Positions 8,909-17,812 of a stretch of 64,000 nt of DNA are shown one piece after another. Source of the DNA: Saprospiraceae bacterium. GTDB lineage: Bacteria > Bacteroidota > Bacteroidia > Chitinophagales > Saprospiraceae. The stretch spans positions 62,001 to 126,000 of the forward strand of contig JADKBV010000012.1 of NCBI GenBank assembly GCA_016714895.1, given 5' to 3'. Every line of letters starts with the position of its first letter. Position 1 is the first letter of the stretch. Position numbers and translations under genes: made by a program. The notes beneath the pieces are model-generated. The model saw only the letters and a program-made list of their open reading frames with translations. It was not told where the DNA came from and made no database searches.

Positions 8909-9721
8909 TTATCTTTGTCCGCTCACTTCAATCATCAGGTCCTCTACGTGATGAACAATTTTCGTGTACTCCACATCTCTTTTAATAGATCTGTCTCTGT
9001 GCAAAGGAAGCTGCACCGGAATGTGTGATACAATTCTTGAAGGAGCATATTTCATAATATAAATATCGTCACCAAGATATACAGCTTCAGAGATATCATG
9101 GGTCACAAAAATGATGGTGGAATGAAACCTGTTCCACAATTCAGCCAAAAGCTCCTGCATGGCTATTCTGGTTTTTACATCCAAAGCTCCAAAGGGCTCG
9201 TCCATCAGTAATATTTCCGGGTTTGCCAATACACTTCTGGCTATGGCTACCCTTTGCAACTGACCACCGGACAAGGTAGGATACATGGCGTATTTTTTTT
9301 CATGACCTTCCAGACCTACGATTTTAATCATTTCCATGGCCTTTTCTTCCCTTTCTTTTTTGGAAATACCTTTAAATTCCAAAGCCAAGGCTACATTTTC
9401 CAAAACCGTCATCCAGGGCAAAGAAGAATACTGTTGAAAAACCATACTGATCCGGTTTTTATCATCCAATGGTTTACCATGAATCAGGATTTCACCTTCT
9501 GTAGGTTTCTGAAGGCCGGCAATATACCTGAGAATGGTGGATTTGCCGCATCCCGACATCCCCAGGATAATGGCAAACTGTCCTTGTCCCGGTTTGTCTT
9601 CGATCACCAGATTAAAGTCTTTGATGATCCAGTTCTGACCATTGTCATAGCTTTGACTTACATTGCGAAGTTCAATGATATTTTGCAAAGCTGCACTGTC
9701 TTTTGATACAAATTCAGACAT
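8909..9721 (-). CDS. ABC transporter ATP-binding protein (NitT/TauT-like), last gene of envelope operon
   Basis: 270 residues, complete ABC ATPase: Walker A GMSGCGKST (54-62), a Q-loop FQQYSSLPW typical of the nitrate/sulfonate/taurine group, signature LSGGQ (150-154), Walker B LLMDEP (171-176) and switch His208. All catalytic residues are intact. It energises the permease encoded 3 nt upstream. In this group the ligand is usually a small anion or sulfonate, but the partner binding protein here is fused to an OmpA domain and two coiled-coil genes share the operon, so ordinary nutrient import should not be assumed. Confidence 0.93.
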   Translation of the reverse strand: MSEFVSKDSAALQNIIELRNVSQSYDNGQNWIIKDFNLVIEDKPGQGQFAIILGMSGCGKSTILRYIAGLQKPTEGEILIHGKPLDDKNRISMVFQQYSSLPWMTVLENVALALEFKGISKKEREEKAMEMIKIVGLEGHEKKYAMYPTLSGGQLQRVAIARSVLANPEILLMDEPFGALDVKTRIAMQELLAELWNRFHSTIIFVTHDISEAVYLGDDIYIMKYAPSRIVSHIPVQLPLHRDRSIKRDVEYTKIVHHVEDLMIEVSGQR

Positions 9722-9724
9722 TTT

Positions 9725-10789
9725 TTACTTTCTTTTTTGAAAAAAATGGTACACCTGATAAACCAGTATCAGAAAAAACATAACATGAATCGTCCATTGA
9801 GACTCCCCGAATAAATAGGATAATGGTTTTACATTTCCCAAAACAGAGGAAAAAACGGAAAAATATTCATTGATCATGAGTAACAGGTATATGACCATAA
9901 ATACCCAGGTCAAAACCAGCATCACGTAATCGATCACTACATCAAACTCTGAAACATGTTTCATGTCTTTGCCTTCATACGTGGCTTTTACCTGATATTT
10001 ATACGGGAAAAACTTCCTGTCGAGATATGAAAATATTCTATCCTGAAAAATCCCGATAATCAAAATAAGAATGAGGCAGGCAAATGTTTTGTCTACCCTA
10101 CCCATCCGTTGTCCTGTCCGAAATATTAAAGAACCCAAACCTCCCTGGTCGGCACTCGTTTCGGCTACAATAATGTATGTCCACGAAATAGCGGTGAGAA
10201 TTCTGATATCATCCGATAATTTTGAAATCACCGCCGGGATATATACGGACCAGATCGTCTGCCAATAATTAGCACCAAGGGTATAAACCGTTTTCAGATA
10301 AACATCATCCACTTCATCAATGCGTTGGATGACAATCGGCAAAAGGTAAATAAATATACCAAAGGCCAAAAAATTGATTTTAGCCTCTGTATAAATCCCA
10401 AACCAGATAATAAACAATATGGTCAGAGCCGTCAAAGGCAAAAAACGGATTGCGTCAACCACTTTTTGGAAAGCGCCCCGGAACAAAGGAACCAAACCGA
10501 TGATAAATCCAACCGGAAGGGCGTAACCGATCGCTTTGATATAACCTCCGAGATTCAGTCCGATCGATCGCATCATGTTCATGATCAGTTCGTTATCACG
10601 ATACAATTCTCCAAAGGCAGTTAACACCCTCAAAGGATGCGGCAGACTCGATTTTTTCATTATCGGCTCCGTACCACTGGTCAATATCACCCAAATGGCT
10701 AAAAAAAACAATAATCCACCTATGGTGAGTATGAATGATTGTTTTTTAGTGAGGGTACCTCTGAGGGTAAATAGCCATTTGAAATCCAT
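9725..10789 (-). CDS. ABC transporter permease (NitT/TauT-like) with extra C-terminal membrane segments
   Basis: 354 residues, clearly longer than the roughly 250-270 of SsuC/TauC permeases. The central part is a BPD_transp_1 domain with several helices and the ATPase-contact loop region around LGANYWQTIWSVYIPA. Beyond it, after RKFFPYKYQVK, come about 40 soluble residues and two more hydrophobic segments (LTWVFMVIYLLLMINEY and TIHVMFFLILVYQVYHFF). It lies 3 nt upstream of the ATPase gene and 11 nt downstream of the binding-protein gene. The added C-terminal helices are unusual and may dock the operon's other membrane proteins (inference). Confidence 0.88.
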   Translation of the reverse strand: MDFKWLFTLRGTLTKKQSFILTIGGLLFFLAIWVILTSGTEPIMKKSSLPHPLRVLTAFGELYRDNELIMNMMRSIGLNLGGYIKAIGYALPVGFIIGLVPLFRGAFQKVVDAIRFLPLTALTILFIIWFGIYTEAKINFLAFGIFIYLLPIVIQRIDEVDDVYLKTVYTLGANYWQTIWSVYIPAVISKLSDDIRILTAISWTYIIVAETSADQGGLGSLIFRTGQRMGRVDKTFACLILILIIGIFQDRIFSYLDRKFFPYKYQVKATYEGKDMKHVSEFDVVIDYVMLVLTWVFMVIYLLLMINEYFSVFSSVLGNVKPLSYLFGESQWTIHVMFFLILVYQVYHFFQKRK

Positions 10790-10800
10790 GAATATCTGAA

Positions 10801-12396
10801 TTAATTACCTATCAATACAAACTCTGTTCTTCTGTTTTTAGCCTTACAATCAGCTGATGCATTGGACTCACAGCCCTGTACCGGCTTATCAGGACCATTT
10901 CCTACGATGACAAATTTATTTCCGTCAAGGCCATATTCAGCCTTCAGATAGTCAGCTACTGCTTTGGCTCTTTTTTCACTGAGGGCCATATTGCTTTTTC
11001 GGGAACCTACATTATCGGTATTCCCTTCAACCCTGATTTTTACATTACCAAAGGTTTTTGCTACGTCGGCAAACTGAAGGTCAATGATGGTTTTGGCATT
11101 TTCACTCAGGGTAAACTGACCGGTTTCAAAATTGATGCTGATCGGTTTGGAAGCAATTGCCGGAGCTTTAACCTCAGCAGAGGTGGTAGGAGCAAACGTT
11201 TTTCTTCCTTCTGCGGCATAAGCCTGTCCTGTCAGATTGGCATCGGCAGCCTGTACCGCACCTGTATAAATCACACTTCGGAACGGAGGAGCACTGCCTT
11301 CAAGATCACCGGTTTCAACAAATTTTTTGGACATTTTTGAATATAAATCATCGCCTTTCATTCCTTTATATTCCGGATTCAACCCAAAAAAGTTGAGATT
11401 ATCTCCATGTGATGTCCAATATACATTTTCCATCATTCCCAAAGCATCTTCGCTCGTCAAACCAAACAATTCAGCCAGATATTTAGCTGATTTTTCTCTA
11501 TTGGATTTATTGGCTTTTACTTCTGCCAAACCTTTCATCCAACCTTCATAAAAACCATTAATCATCTCTCTTTTTTCGTTGATGGTCGATTGACTTGCAA
11601 ACATGATGTCTGCGATGATATGGGATTGTTCGCGGGTAGTCAATAAAATTTTTGAACCCGGAACATCTCTGGTAGCCAGGATATCATCCGGACTCCATAC
11701 CACTGCTGCATCCACATCATTGCTCCTGAAAAGTTCTGCTGCTTTGAGGTTATCGCTGGTTTTGATCACATTGACATCACTGTATTTAAGACCTGCTGCC
11801 TCCAGAGATGATGTGAGTAATGTCTGTGCCGGTGAAGGAACGGCTACCGCAATTCTTTTTCCTTTCAGATCATTGACTGAATTAATTCCTCTTTTGGCAA
11901 TGATGGCGTCCCCGCCTCTGGACCAGTCTACCTGCATGATGGCTTTGGGAGCAAACTCATTGAGATCCTTAGGACCGGTATACAATGGGAAAGCATCCGC
12001 TGTCTGTACCATGATATCATATTCTCCTGCCATCCAGGCATTTAATGCAGTCATCAGATCATTTTCAAGGATAAATTCGACATTAAATCCATATTCCTTG
12101 TAAAAACGGCTGTTTGAATTTGCAGCTGCACCTTCATTAAAATACAAACCCGGTGCATAACCTCCCCAGGTGACCAACTGAACCCTGAGGGTATTTGGAT
12201 CCCTTTTACCACCTGTTGCGGATGATATGGGTTTTCCATCGCTGTCTTTCGCTTCCGTTTCTGATTTTTGGGCCTGATTCTGAAGATCTTTCCCCAATTG
12301 GGTATTATTTAATACATATCTTACACCAAAAAATATAACTCCCAAAATCACCAATGTGATTAATAATTTTGAAAATCTGGTTAATTTAGCTGCCAT
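10801..12396 (-). CDS. membrane-anchored substrate-binding protein fused to OmpA-like domain
   Basis: 531 residues in three parts. An N-terminal hydrophobic anchor (LLITLVILGVIFFGVRYVL, about residues 11-29) has no evident cleavage or lipobox. A NitT/TauT-type periplasmic binding domain (about 70-370) has VQLVTWGGYAPGLYFNEG and GKRIAVAVPSPAQTLL. A C-terminal OmpA/MotB-like domain (about 420-531) has EGNTDNVGSRKSN and LSEKRAKAVADYL, the pattern that contacts peptidoglycan. The protein would sit in the inner membrane, bind a ligand and grip the cell wall. This fusion distinguishes it from ordinary solute receptors. It is third in the five-gene operon. Confidence 0.9.
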   Translation of the reverse strand: MAAKLTRFSKLLITLVILGVIFFGVRYVLNNTQLGKDLQNQAQKSETEAKDSDGKPISSATGGKRDPNTLRVQLVTWGGYAPGLYFNEGAAANSNSRFYKEYGFNVEFILENDLMTALNAWMAGEYDIMVQTADAFPLYTGPKDLNEFAPKAIMQVDWSRGGDAIIAKRGINSVNDLKGKRIAVAVPSPAQTLLTSSLEAAGLKYSDVNVIKTSDNLKAAELFRSNDVDAAVVWSPDDILATRDVPGSKILLTTREQSHIIADIMFASQSTINEKREMINGFYEGWMKGLAEVKANKSNREKSAKYLAELFGLTSEDALGMMENVYWTSHGDNLNFFGLNPEYKGMKGDDLYSKMSKKFVETGDLEGSAPPFRSVIYTGAVQAADANLTGQAYAAEGRKTFAPTTSAEVKAPAIASKPISINFETGQFTLSENAKTIIDLQFADVAKTFGNVKIRVEGNTDNVGSRKSNMALSEKRAKAVADYLKAEYGLDGNKFVIVGNGPDKPVQGCESNASADCKAKNRRTEFVLIGN

Positions 12397-12422
12397 AACT
12401 GTTTTGTTTTTAATAGATAATA

Positions 12423-13439
12423 TTATTCAAATAAATTGTCGTACTGATTGGTGCGTCCCACTTTTTCCGGATGCGAAATCGGAGCATTAAGATCCAATAC
12501 ATCCGCTGCATCATTGGCTCTGTGGATGATATCTTCTTTTTCACCGCCAAGCAATAAAGAAGTTGACTCTGCTTCCCATTTTTCGAGCATTTTGAGTCCT
12601 TCTTCTTCAAACACTCCGTTTTGAAGATCGATGGACTGCATAAATCCTTGTGAAACTTCCATAAACCGTTCGATTTCTCCGACTTTTTTGCTGACGTCAT
12701 CGGCTACAGCCTCGAGAGCTGCATCAAACATCGCTTTTTTGTCCGGATCCCCTTTGATCACGCTCATGGCAGACCTCATCGCAGAAGTGGAAGCAAGAAT
12801 GGCTTTCCTTTCCTGCTCTTTGACCATGACCTGGTCGGTGATATCTTCTACTAATATCTCAGAATTTTCGTACATTTTGGCCAATACCCGATAAAGGATT
12901 TCCATTTTTTTGTACAAATCTTCCAGTTTAACATTGGATTCCTGCAATCTGCCTGCTTTGCGGCTTTTCAACAACATTTGAGCCTGTTGATTACTTGAAG
13001 CAGCCTGACTCGCCTGATTGAGATTGGTATCAATTTCTTTTTTATTATTGATAATCATCTCATTGAGTTTGTGCATCTGCCCCCTCAGTTGCCCAATCTG
13101 TCGGTTCATTTTGGTGAGGTTTGTTTTCAGATCCTGAACATAGGATTTGAGAATTCCGATCGGATCAATTTCCACAAATAAGCCGGTTATCCACCGCATC
13201 GCACTTTTGTACATAAAGGAAACCAATGTCCGGGTAGAAGGATCCAAAACCATGTATATGAGAACCCCTAAAGTCAGCAAGGCAGTAATCAAACCAATCG
13301 TTGTCGAAAGAAAAGATAAAATGGCACCCAAAAAACCTATGGCGAGGTATCCCCCCGCAAAAAGAAGCATCATTAAAATAACGGCTCCGGTTACTCCTTC
13401 CGGTTTACTCCAGAATGATTTCGGTTTTGTCTCTGACAT
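12423..13439 (-). CDS. membrane-anchored coiled-coil protein, PspA/Vipp1-like layout
   Basis: 338 residues from the ATG at 13439 (MSETKPKSFW). The frame is open to 13496, but that extension is unlikely. Two membrane segments (about residues 16-65) are followed by DPIGILKSYVQDL and a long, highly charged helical region, interrupted near residue 140 and again near 235, then a short acidic tail ending NQYDNLFE. The helix-hairpin layout with a leading DP..IL..Y..DL resembles PspA/IM30/ESCRT-III-type proteins. That similarity is read by eye and is not proven. Membrane remodelling or envelope stress is therefore only a hypothesis. It sits between the first operon gene and the OmpA-fusion gene. Confidence 0.8.
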   Translation of the reverse strand: MSETKPKSFWSKPEGVTGAVILMMLLFAGGYLAIGFLGAILSFLSTTIGLITALLTLGVLIYMVLDPSTRTLVSFMYKSAMRWITGLFVEIDPIGILKSYVQDLKTNLTKMNRQIGQLRGQMHKLNEMIINNKKEIDTNLNQASQAASSNQQAQMLLKSRKAGRLQESNVKLEDLYKKMEILYRVLAKMYENSEILVEDITDQVMVKEQERKAILASTSAMRSAMSVIKGDPDKKAMFDAALEAVADDVSKKVGEIERFMEVSQGFMQSIDLQNGVFEEEGLKMLEKWEAESTSLLLGGEKEDIIHRANDAADVLDLNAPISHPEKVGRTNQYDNLFE

Positions 13440-13568
13440 GTAAAAAAAATTAAGGTCAAATATAACAGGTTTTAACGTCAAGGCAAAAAAAAACATACAT
13501 TATTCACCTTCCGGGCTACAAATACTTTGATATCATCGATAAACCAATATTAGATACCAAACTATTCG

Positions 13569-14261
13569 TTATGATTCAACGTATGTTTTTATTTTCTGAA
13601 CATCTTCCAGCATTTGATTGCTGATAAGTTTATGCGCAGCAACAAATTGAGCATTGGTAGTATCAATTTTAATAATGGCTTCGCTGATTTCTCCCCTGAT
13701 CTTTTCAAGCTGTAAGGTTTGTTTTTCAATTTCGGCCTGCATTTGGGCTATTTGTTGTTTCTTTTTGGCTATGTCCGCCTCTGAAGCTTTTAATTGTTCT
13801 TCTTTACCGCCGACCTGTAGTGCTTTTTGTTTTTGGAGCGCTTCTTTAAATCTCGCTTCTTCCTGATTGATGGTGGTAATATAATGTTGTACACTATCTA
13901 TTAATTTTTCTTTGGTCAAGCCCATCGTTTTGCCCATGATAAACGAAGATTTGTATCTGGTAGCCTCATCCATATCGAGTTTTGACAATGATTGCAGCGA
14001 GTTTTTAAATTCCAGATAGTCAAAACCTTCTTTATTGGTAGCTTCAATAGCCCGCATGAGAATATCAATAAATTTCGGATCAATCCCGGTTTTACCATCA
14101 CTCACAGACGAAATAACCGGATCCGGAATGCTGGTGTAATGTGTTTCCGCCTGGGTTGTATTTTCGGTTTTTACGGCACTTCCGACCTGTTGCTCAGGAG
14201 TAGGAACAGCATTCGGATCTTCTTCGATAAACAAAGATTTTAATTTTTTTATCATGGACAT
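13569..14261 (-). CDS. cytoplasmic coiled-coil protein, first gene of envelope operon
   Basis: 230 residues (Met at 14261; a second Met 6 nt later is equally possible). The N-terminus MIKKLKSLFIEE could form a short amphipathic helix. There follow a variable linker, an all-helical domain (about residues 60-145, DPKFIDILMRAIEATN onward) and a long coiled coil (about 145-200) rich in Gln, Lys and Glu. No membrane span or export signal is visible, so it is probably cytoplasmic. No family was recognised. It is preceded by a perfect promoter (14287-14294) and is separated by about 130 bp from the next gene, so the five genes may share this promoter. Confidence 0.75.
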   Translation of the reverse strand: MSMIKKLKSLFIEEDPNAVPTPEQQVGSAVKTENTTQAETHYTSIPDPVISSVSDGKTGIDPKFIDILMRAIEATNKEGFDYLEFKNSLQSLSKLDMDEATRYKSSFIMGKTMGLTKEKLIDSVQHYITTINQEEARFKEALQKQKALQVGGKEEQLKASEADIAKKKQQIAQMQAEIEKQTLQLEKIRGEISEAIIKIDTTNAQFVAAHKLISNQMLEDVQKIKTYVES

Positions 14262-14286
14262 AAAAACGATATTTTATTTGTAAGGA

Positions 14287-14317
14287 CAAAAGTAAGAAAA
14301 AATACACGTCTGATCAA
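14287..14317 (-). promoter_or_regulatory. promoter of the five-gene envelope operon (TTG-N20-TACTTTTG)
   Basis: On the minus strand a TTG at 14317-14315 is followed after exactly 20 nt by a perfect -7 box TACTTTTG (14294-14287). This is the full two-part Bacteroidota promoter, with a predicted start near 14281 and a leader of about 20 nt. It overlaps the 3' end of priA. Confidence 0.65.
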
Positions 14318-16758
14318 TAAGGATCCACATCTATCGTAATTTTGACATCCCGGTAAGTTTTTATATCGTACAACATACGTTTACTATCCAGTAAAAACCG
14401 TTTAATTCCCTGTATTATCAGAGGTCTGTTTTCCATCTTTATCAATATCTGAAAAATATACTGCCCCCGGAGTCTTGGTATCGCTCCCGGAGCGGGTCCC
14501 AAAACCCTGTTGGTAAGTTTTTCTTTCAGGATAATGGACAATTGGTTGGCTGCGGCATCGGCTTTTGCCGGATTTTTATGTGAAATTTCAATAAAAATCA
14601 ACCGATAAAAAGGAGGATACAAAAACTTTTTCCTTTCCTCCAACTCTCTTTGAAAAAATGACAGATAATCGTGTTTTTCTGTCTCCCGGATCACCGGATG
14701 GGCCGGCATATAGGTTTGAATGATCACTTTGCCCGTTTTTTCCCGACGTCCGGATCTCCCCGAAACCTGGGTCATCAACTGATAAGCCCGCTCTCCTGCC
14801 CTTACATCAGGATAACGCAACAGCGCATCTGCCAATAAAATCCCTACGACAGAAACATGGGCAAAATCCAAACCTTTAGTCAACATTTGGGTACCAATCA
14901 GAATGTCGGTCAAACGGTGCTCAAAATCGTACAATATAGACTCCATAGCTGCTTTGGTGGATGCATTGTCCATATCTAACCTTGCCAGTCTGGCTTGCGG
15001 AAAAAGTTCGCTGATCTGAGATTCGATTTTTTCCGTTCCGAATCCGATTTCTTCCAGTGTTTGCGATCCGCAGGCCGGACACAATTTCAGTAACGGCAAC
15101 TTATAGCCGCAATAGTGACAACTGAGCCGATGGGTGATTTTGTGCAGGGTCAGGTGGACATCACAATTTTGACACATAGCTTTCCAGCCACAGGTTTTGC
15201 ACAAAAGTGTGGGTGCAAAACCACGTCGGTTCTGAAACAAAATGACCTGCTCATGATTGGCCAATGCTTCTTCAATATGTTGTTTCAACTCAAAACTGAC
15301 GATACCATCAAAACGGTCGTCCTTATTTTCTTTTTTGAGATCGACAATGGATATTTCAGGTAAGTTGGCCTCACCAAAACGCTCAAATAATTCTACCAGA
15401 CCATATTTCCCCTTTGTGGCGTTGTAGTAGGATTCGAGACTGGGTGTGGCAGAACCCAGAATAATGGGAATATTGTGTTTATTAGCCAGATAAATGGCAG
15501 CATCTCTTGCGTTATAACGGGGATTCGGGTCTTGCTGTTTATAGGAAGGATCGTGTTCTTCATCAACTATAATCAGTCCCAGGTTGTCAAAAGGCAGAAA
15601 AAGGCTGGATCTCGCACCCAGAACGATGGAAGTTCCGGTTTTGACAGCATTCCACATTTCGACACGTTCGTTGTTGTTCATTCTGGAATGATACACCAAA
15701 ACTTTTTCTGAAAAATATTTCTGAACTTTCTGAACGGTTTGTGTGGTGAGTGAAATTTCGGGAACAAGATATAAAATCTGCTTACCTTCCTGTCTTACCC
15801 GGCTGATCAGGTGGGTATATACCAGGGTTTTGCCGCTGCCGGTGATACCATGCAGCAATACAGGCATTTTTTTATCAAAATAATCGATGATTTTGTGAAA
15901 AACATCGGTTTGAAGAGGTGATAATTTATGAATCTCTTCGACCTCAACGATATCAGGTTTTCCGAGTCGTGAGATTTCTTTTTCAACAAGATTCAGGATA
16001 CCCTTTTTTTCCAGAGCATTACATACCGATCTGTCTACTCCGGCAAGGTGATAGATATCGGTGAGGGGAATTTCGGTATTTCTGTTTTTGGACAATTGAA
16101 AATACGAAAGTAATGCCTGGGTTTGTTTGGAAGATTTTTCCACCAATAAAAAAGCTTCACCGATTTTATCCATTTGGTTTGCCCAGTGGGATGAAAGTAT
16201 TGCTACGGTTATTTTTTTCGGCTTAAATTTTTCGATCAAAGTTTCCCTGACATGGATGACACCTGCCTGTAATAAATTTTTTATAATATGAAAAATGGAC
16301 TTTTGCTGAATGATGGCCTGAACATCCGAAACACTCAGCGAATGCCGTATGGATATAGCTTCGGCTACAAGAAATTCAGCATCGCCCAATTCCATAAAAT
16401 CCCCGTCATATTCAGGATTCAGGATAAACGATGTTTCACTGGAAAGCTTCATGCCGGCCGGCAAAGCTATCGTCATCACTTCTCCCAGGGTACAACAATA
16501 ATAATCCGCTACCCACTTCCAAAAATCCAGCATGATCAGAGATACACTCGGGCTGGTATCCAATACGGAAAGAATCGGTTTTGCTTTGTAGAGTTCCGGT
16601 GCTTCTTCCTGCAAAGAAACAATCACGGCGGCGTATAATTTATTTTTCAGTGAAACTTCGACTCTTGTCCCCACTGAAACATCCTGAATCATAACATTAG
16701 GCACACTGTAGGTATACAGCGTGTTCAATGCCAGTGGAAAAACAACGGTTGCGTACAC
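14314..16758 (-). CDS. priA: primosomal protein N' (replication restart helicase PriA)
   Basis: 814 residues, starting at GTG (MYATVVFPLALNTLYTY, the typical PriA N-terminus). A DNA-binding N-domain is followed by Walker A GITGSGKT (304-311), the DEEH box (VDEEHDPSYKQ), a zinc module with four paired-cysteine motifs between CKTCGWKAMCQNC and LCPACGS, and helicase motifs LIGTQMLTKGLDF and QVSGRSGR. PriA recognises stalled forks and reloads the replicative helicase. Length and all motifs are complete. A near-consensus box TACCTTTC lies about 40 nt upstream on the minus strand. Confidence 0.96.
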   Translation of the reverse strand: MYATVVFPLALNTLYTYSVPNVMIQDVSVGTRVEVSLKNKLYAAVIVSLQEEAPELYKAKPILSVLDTSPSVSLIMLDFWKWVADYYCCTLGEVMTIALPAGMKLSSETSFILNPEYDGDFMELGDAEFLVAEAISIRHSLSVSDVQAIIQQKSIFHIIKNLLQAGVIHVRETLIEKFKPKKITVAILSSHWANQMDKIGEAFLLVEKSSKQTQALLSYFQLSKNRNTEIPLTDIYHLAGVDRSVCNALEKKGILNLVEKEISRLGKPDIVEVEEIHKLSPLQTDVFHKIIDYFDKKMPVLLHGITGSGKTLVYTHLISRVRQEGKQILYLVPEISLTTQTVQKVQKYFSEKVLVYHSRMNNNERVEMWNAVKTGTSIVLGARSSLFLPFDNLGLIIVDEEHDPSYKQQDPNPRYNARDAAIYLANKHNIPIILGSATPSLESYYNATKGKYGLVELFERFGEANLPEISIVDLKKENKDDRFDGIVSFELKQHIEEALANHEQVILFQNRRGFAPTLLCKTCGWKAMCQNCDVHLTLHKITHRLSCHYCGYKLPLLKLCPACGSQTLEEIGFGTEKIESQISELFPQARLARLDMDNASTKAAMESILYDFEHRLTDILIGTQMLTKGLDFAHVSVVGILLADALLRYPDVRAGERAYQLMTQVSGRSGRREKTGKVIIQTYMPAHPVIRETEKHDYLSFFQRELEERKKFLYPPFYRLIFIEISHKNPAKADAAANQLSIILKEKLTNRVLGPAPGAIPRLRGQYIFQILIKMENRPLIIQGIKRFLLDSKRMLYDIKTYRDVKITIDVDPY

Positions 16759-16940
16759 TAAAACTTTGGATTGTGATCAAAAGGAATAAACAATTCTGAA
16801 AGGTACAAGTTTTCTGTATTTTTTTATTGCTGCAAAATAAATACTTTTGAAGGATATAACCGACGTTCAGATGATAAATTGCCATTCCCGAAACAATTTG
16901 TAAAAAAAGATTGTCATTACTTCTGTAAAATCAACAACAC

Positions 16941-17432
16941 ATGTCTTCTTATTATCTTTTATTGGGAACCAATCAAGGCGACCGCATCCAAAACCTGAAA
17001 ACGGTAATGGAAAAAATCACGCGAAACGCCATAACGTTACAGGAAATATCTTCGGTATACGAAACAGAAGCGTGGGGACTGGAAGATCAACCTCACTTTT
17101 TGAATCAGGCCTGCCATATAAACACGGACATCAAACCCCTTGATTTATTGTCCCTCCTGAAAACCATAGAAAAAGACATGGGCAGGGAAACAGGAGAAAA
17201 ATGGGGTCCCAGAATCATAGATATTGACATCCTGTATGTTGACGATCTTGTTATGAACCATGAGTTGCTGACTATTCCACATCCCGGAGTTTACGAAAGA
17301 AATTTTGTATTGTTACCCCTGATCGAAATCGCCGGAGAGTTTGTTGATCCCGTCAAAAAAATCACTGTTGACGAAATCTACGATCTCTGCCCTGATACAA
17401 AAGAAGTGTATTTGTACGACGAAGAGGAATAA
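16941..17432 (+). CDS. folK: 2-amino-4-hydroxy-6-hydroxymethyldihydropteridine diphosphokinase
   Basis: 163 residues, the usual FolK length. Visible family motifs are LLLGTNQGDR at the N-terminus, SSVYETEAWG, FLNQACHINT, and the signature GPRIIDIDILYVDD followed by IPHPGVYERNFVLLPL. The enzyme transfers pyrophosphate from ATP to the hydroxymethyl pterin in folate synthesis, in the cytoplasm. It is divergent from priA. A near-match promoter box (TACTTCTG) lies just upstream. No other folate gene is next to it. Confidence 0.95.
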   Translation: MSSYYLLLGTNQGDRIQNLKTVMEKITRNAITLQEISSVYETEAWGLEDQPHFLNQACHINTDIKPLDLLSLLKTIEKDMGRETGEKWGPRIIDIDILYVDDLVMNHELLTIPHPGVYERNFVLLPLIEIAGEFVDPVKKITVDEIYDLCPDTKEVYLYDEEE

Positions 17433-17528
17433 TTTTTTTTGACGATGTGACTATTTGACTATTTGATAAGTTGGTTCGAAACTTCCGGGCTTTTCATATT
17501 AGTTCATTCAAGAAACATCGTTAAAACC

Positions 17529-17780
17529 TCAATACACTATCCACTTCTCCGTAAATGACGTGGTGCCGTCTTCGTCAGTAAGCCTGATCAGATACAATCC
17601 GGAATTCAACTTGCCGGATAAAACACATTCTAAATGAAAGGTTCGCTCTCCTGAAAATTGAAGAATACCGGTCTGTATACTTTTTGAATCTGCCACCAGT
17701 TTTCCGGTGACGTCAATAATTGTCCTGATGTGGATTAATACAACCCTGATTTTTAAGAAATTCCCTATTTCTTTAAACAA
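17529..17780 (-). pseudogene. orphan T9SS sorting-domain remnant
   Basis: The 83-residue frame ends with IIDVTGKLVADSKS, then LNSGLYLIRLTDEDGTTSF and EKWIVY, which is the second half of a type A T9SS C-terminal sorting domain. The usual YPNP start of the domain, the passenger protein and a signal peptide are all missing. The N-terminal residues look like random translation. On the minus strand any passenger would have to lie in the space now used by the RND gene at 17813. I read it as the 3' remnant of a lost secreted-protein gene. Confidence 0.6.
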
Positions 17781-17812
17781 AAATCCGATTTTTTAATTTT
17801 CTTTACATACCA

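Noticed and set aside
12410..12700. 96-codon minus-strand ORF in the envelope operon
   Set aside because: It overlaps the longer coiled-coil gene in another frame and has no recognisable protein character.
17435..17470. Short TGACTATT tandem repeat after folK
   Set aside because: Only two 8-bp units in AT-rich spacer, with no hairpin and no link to a gene start; likely chance.
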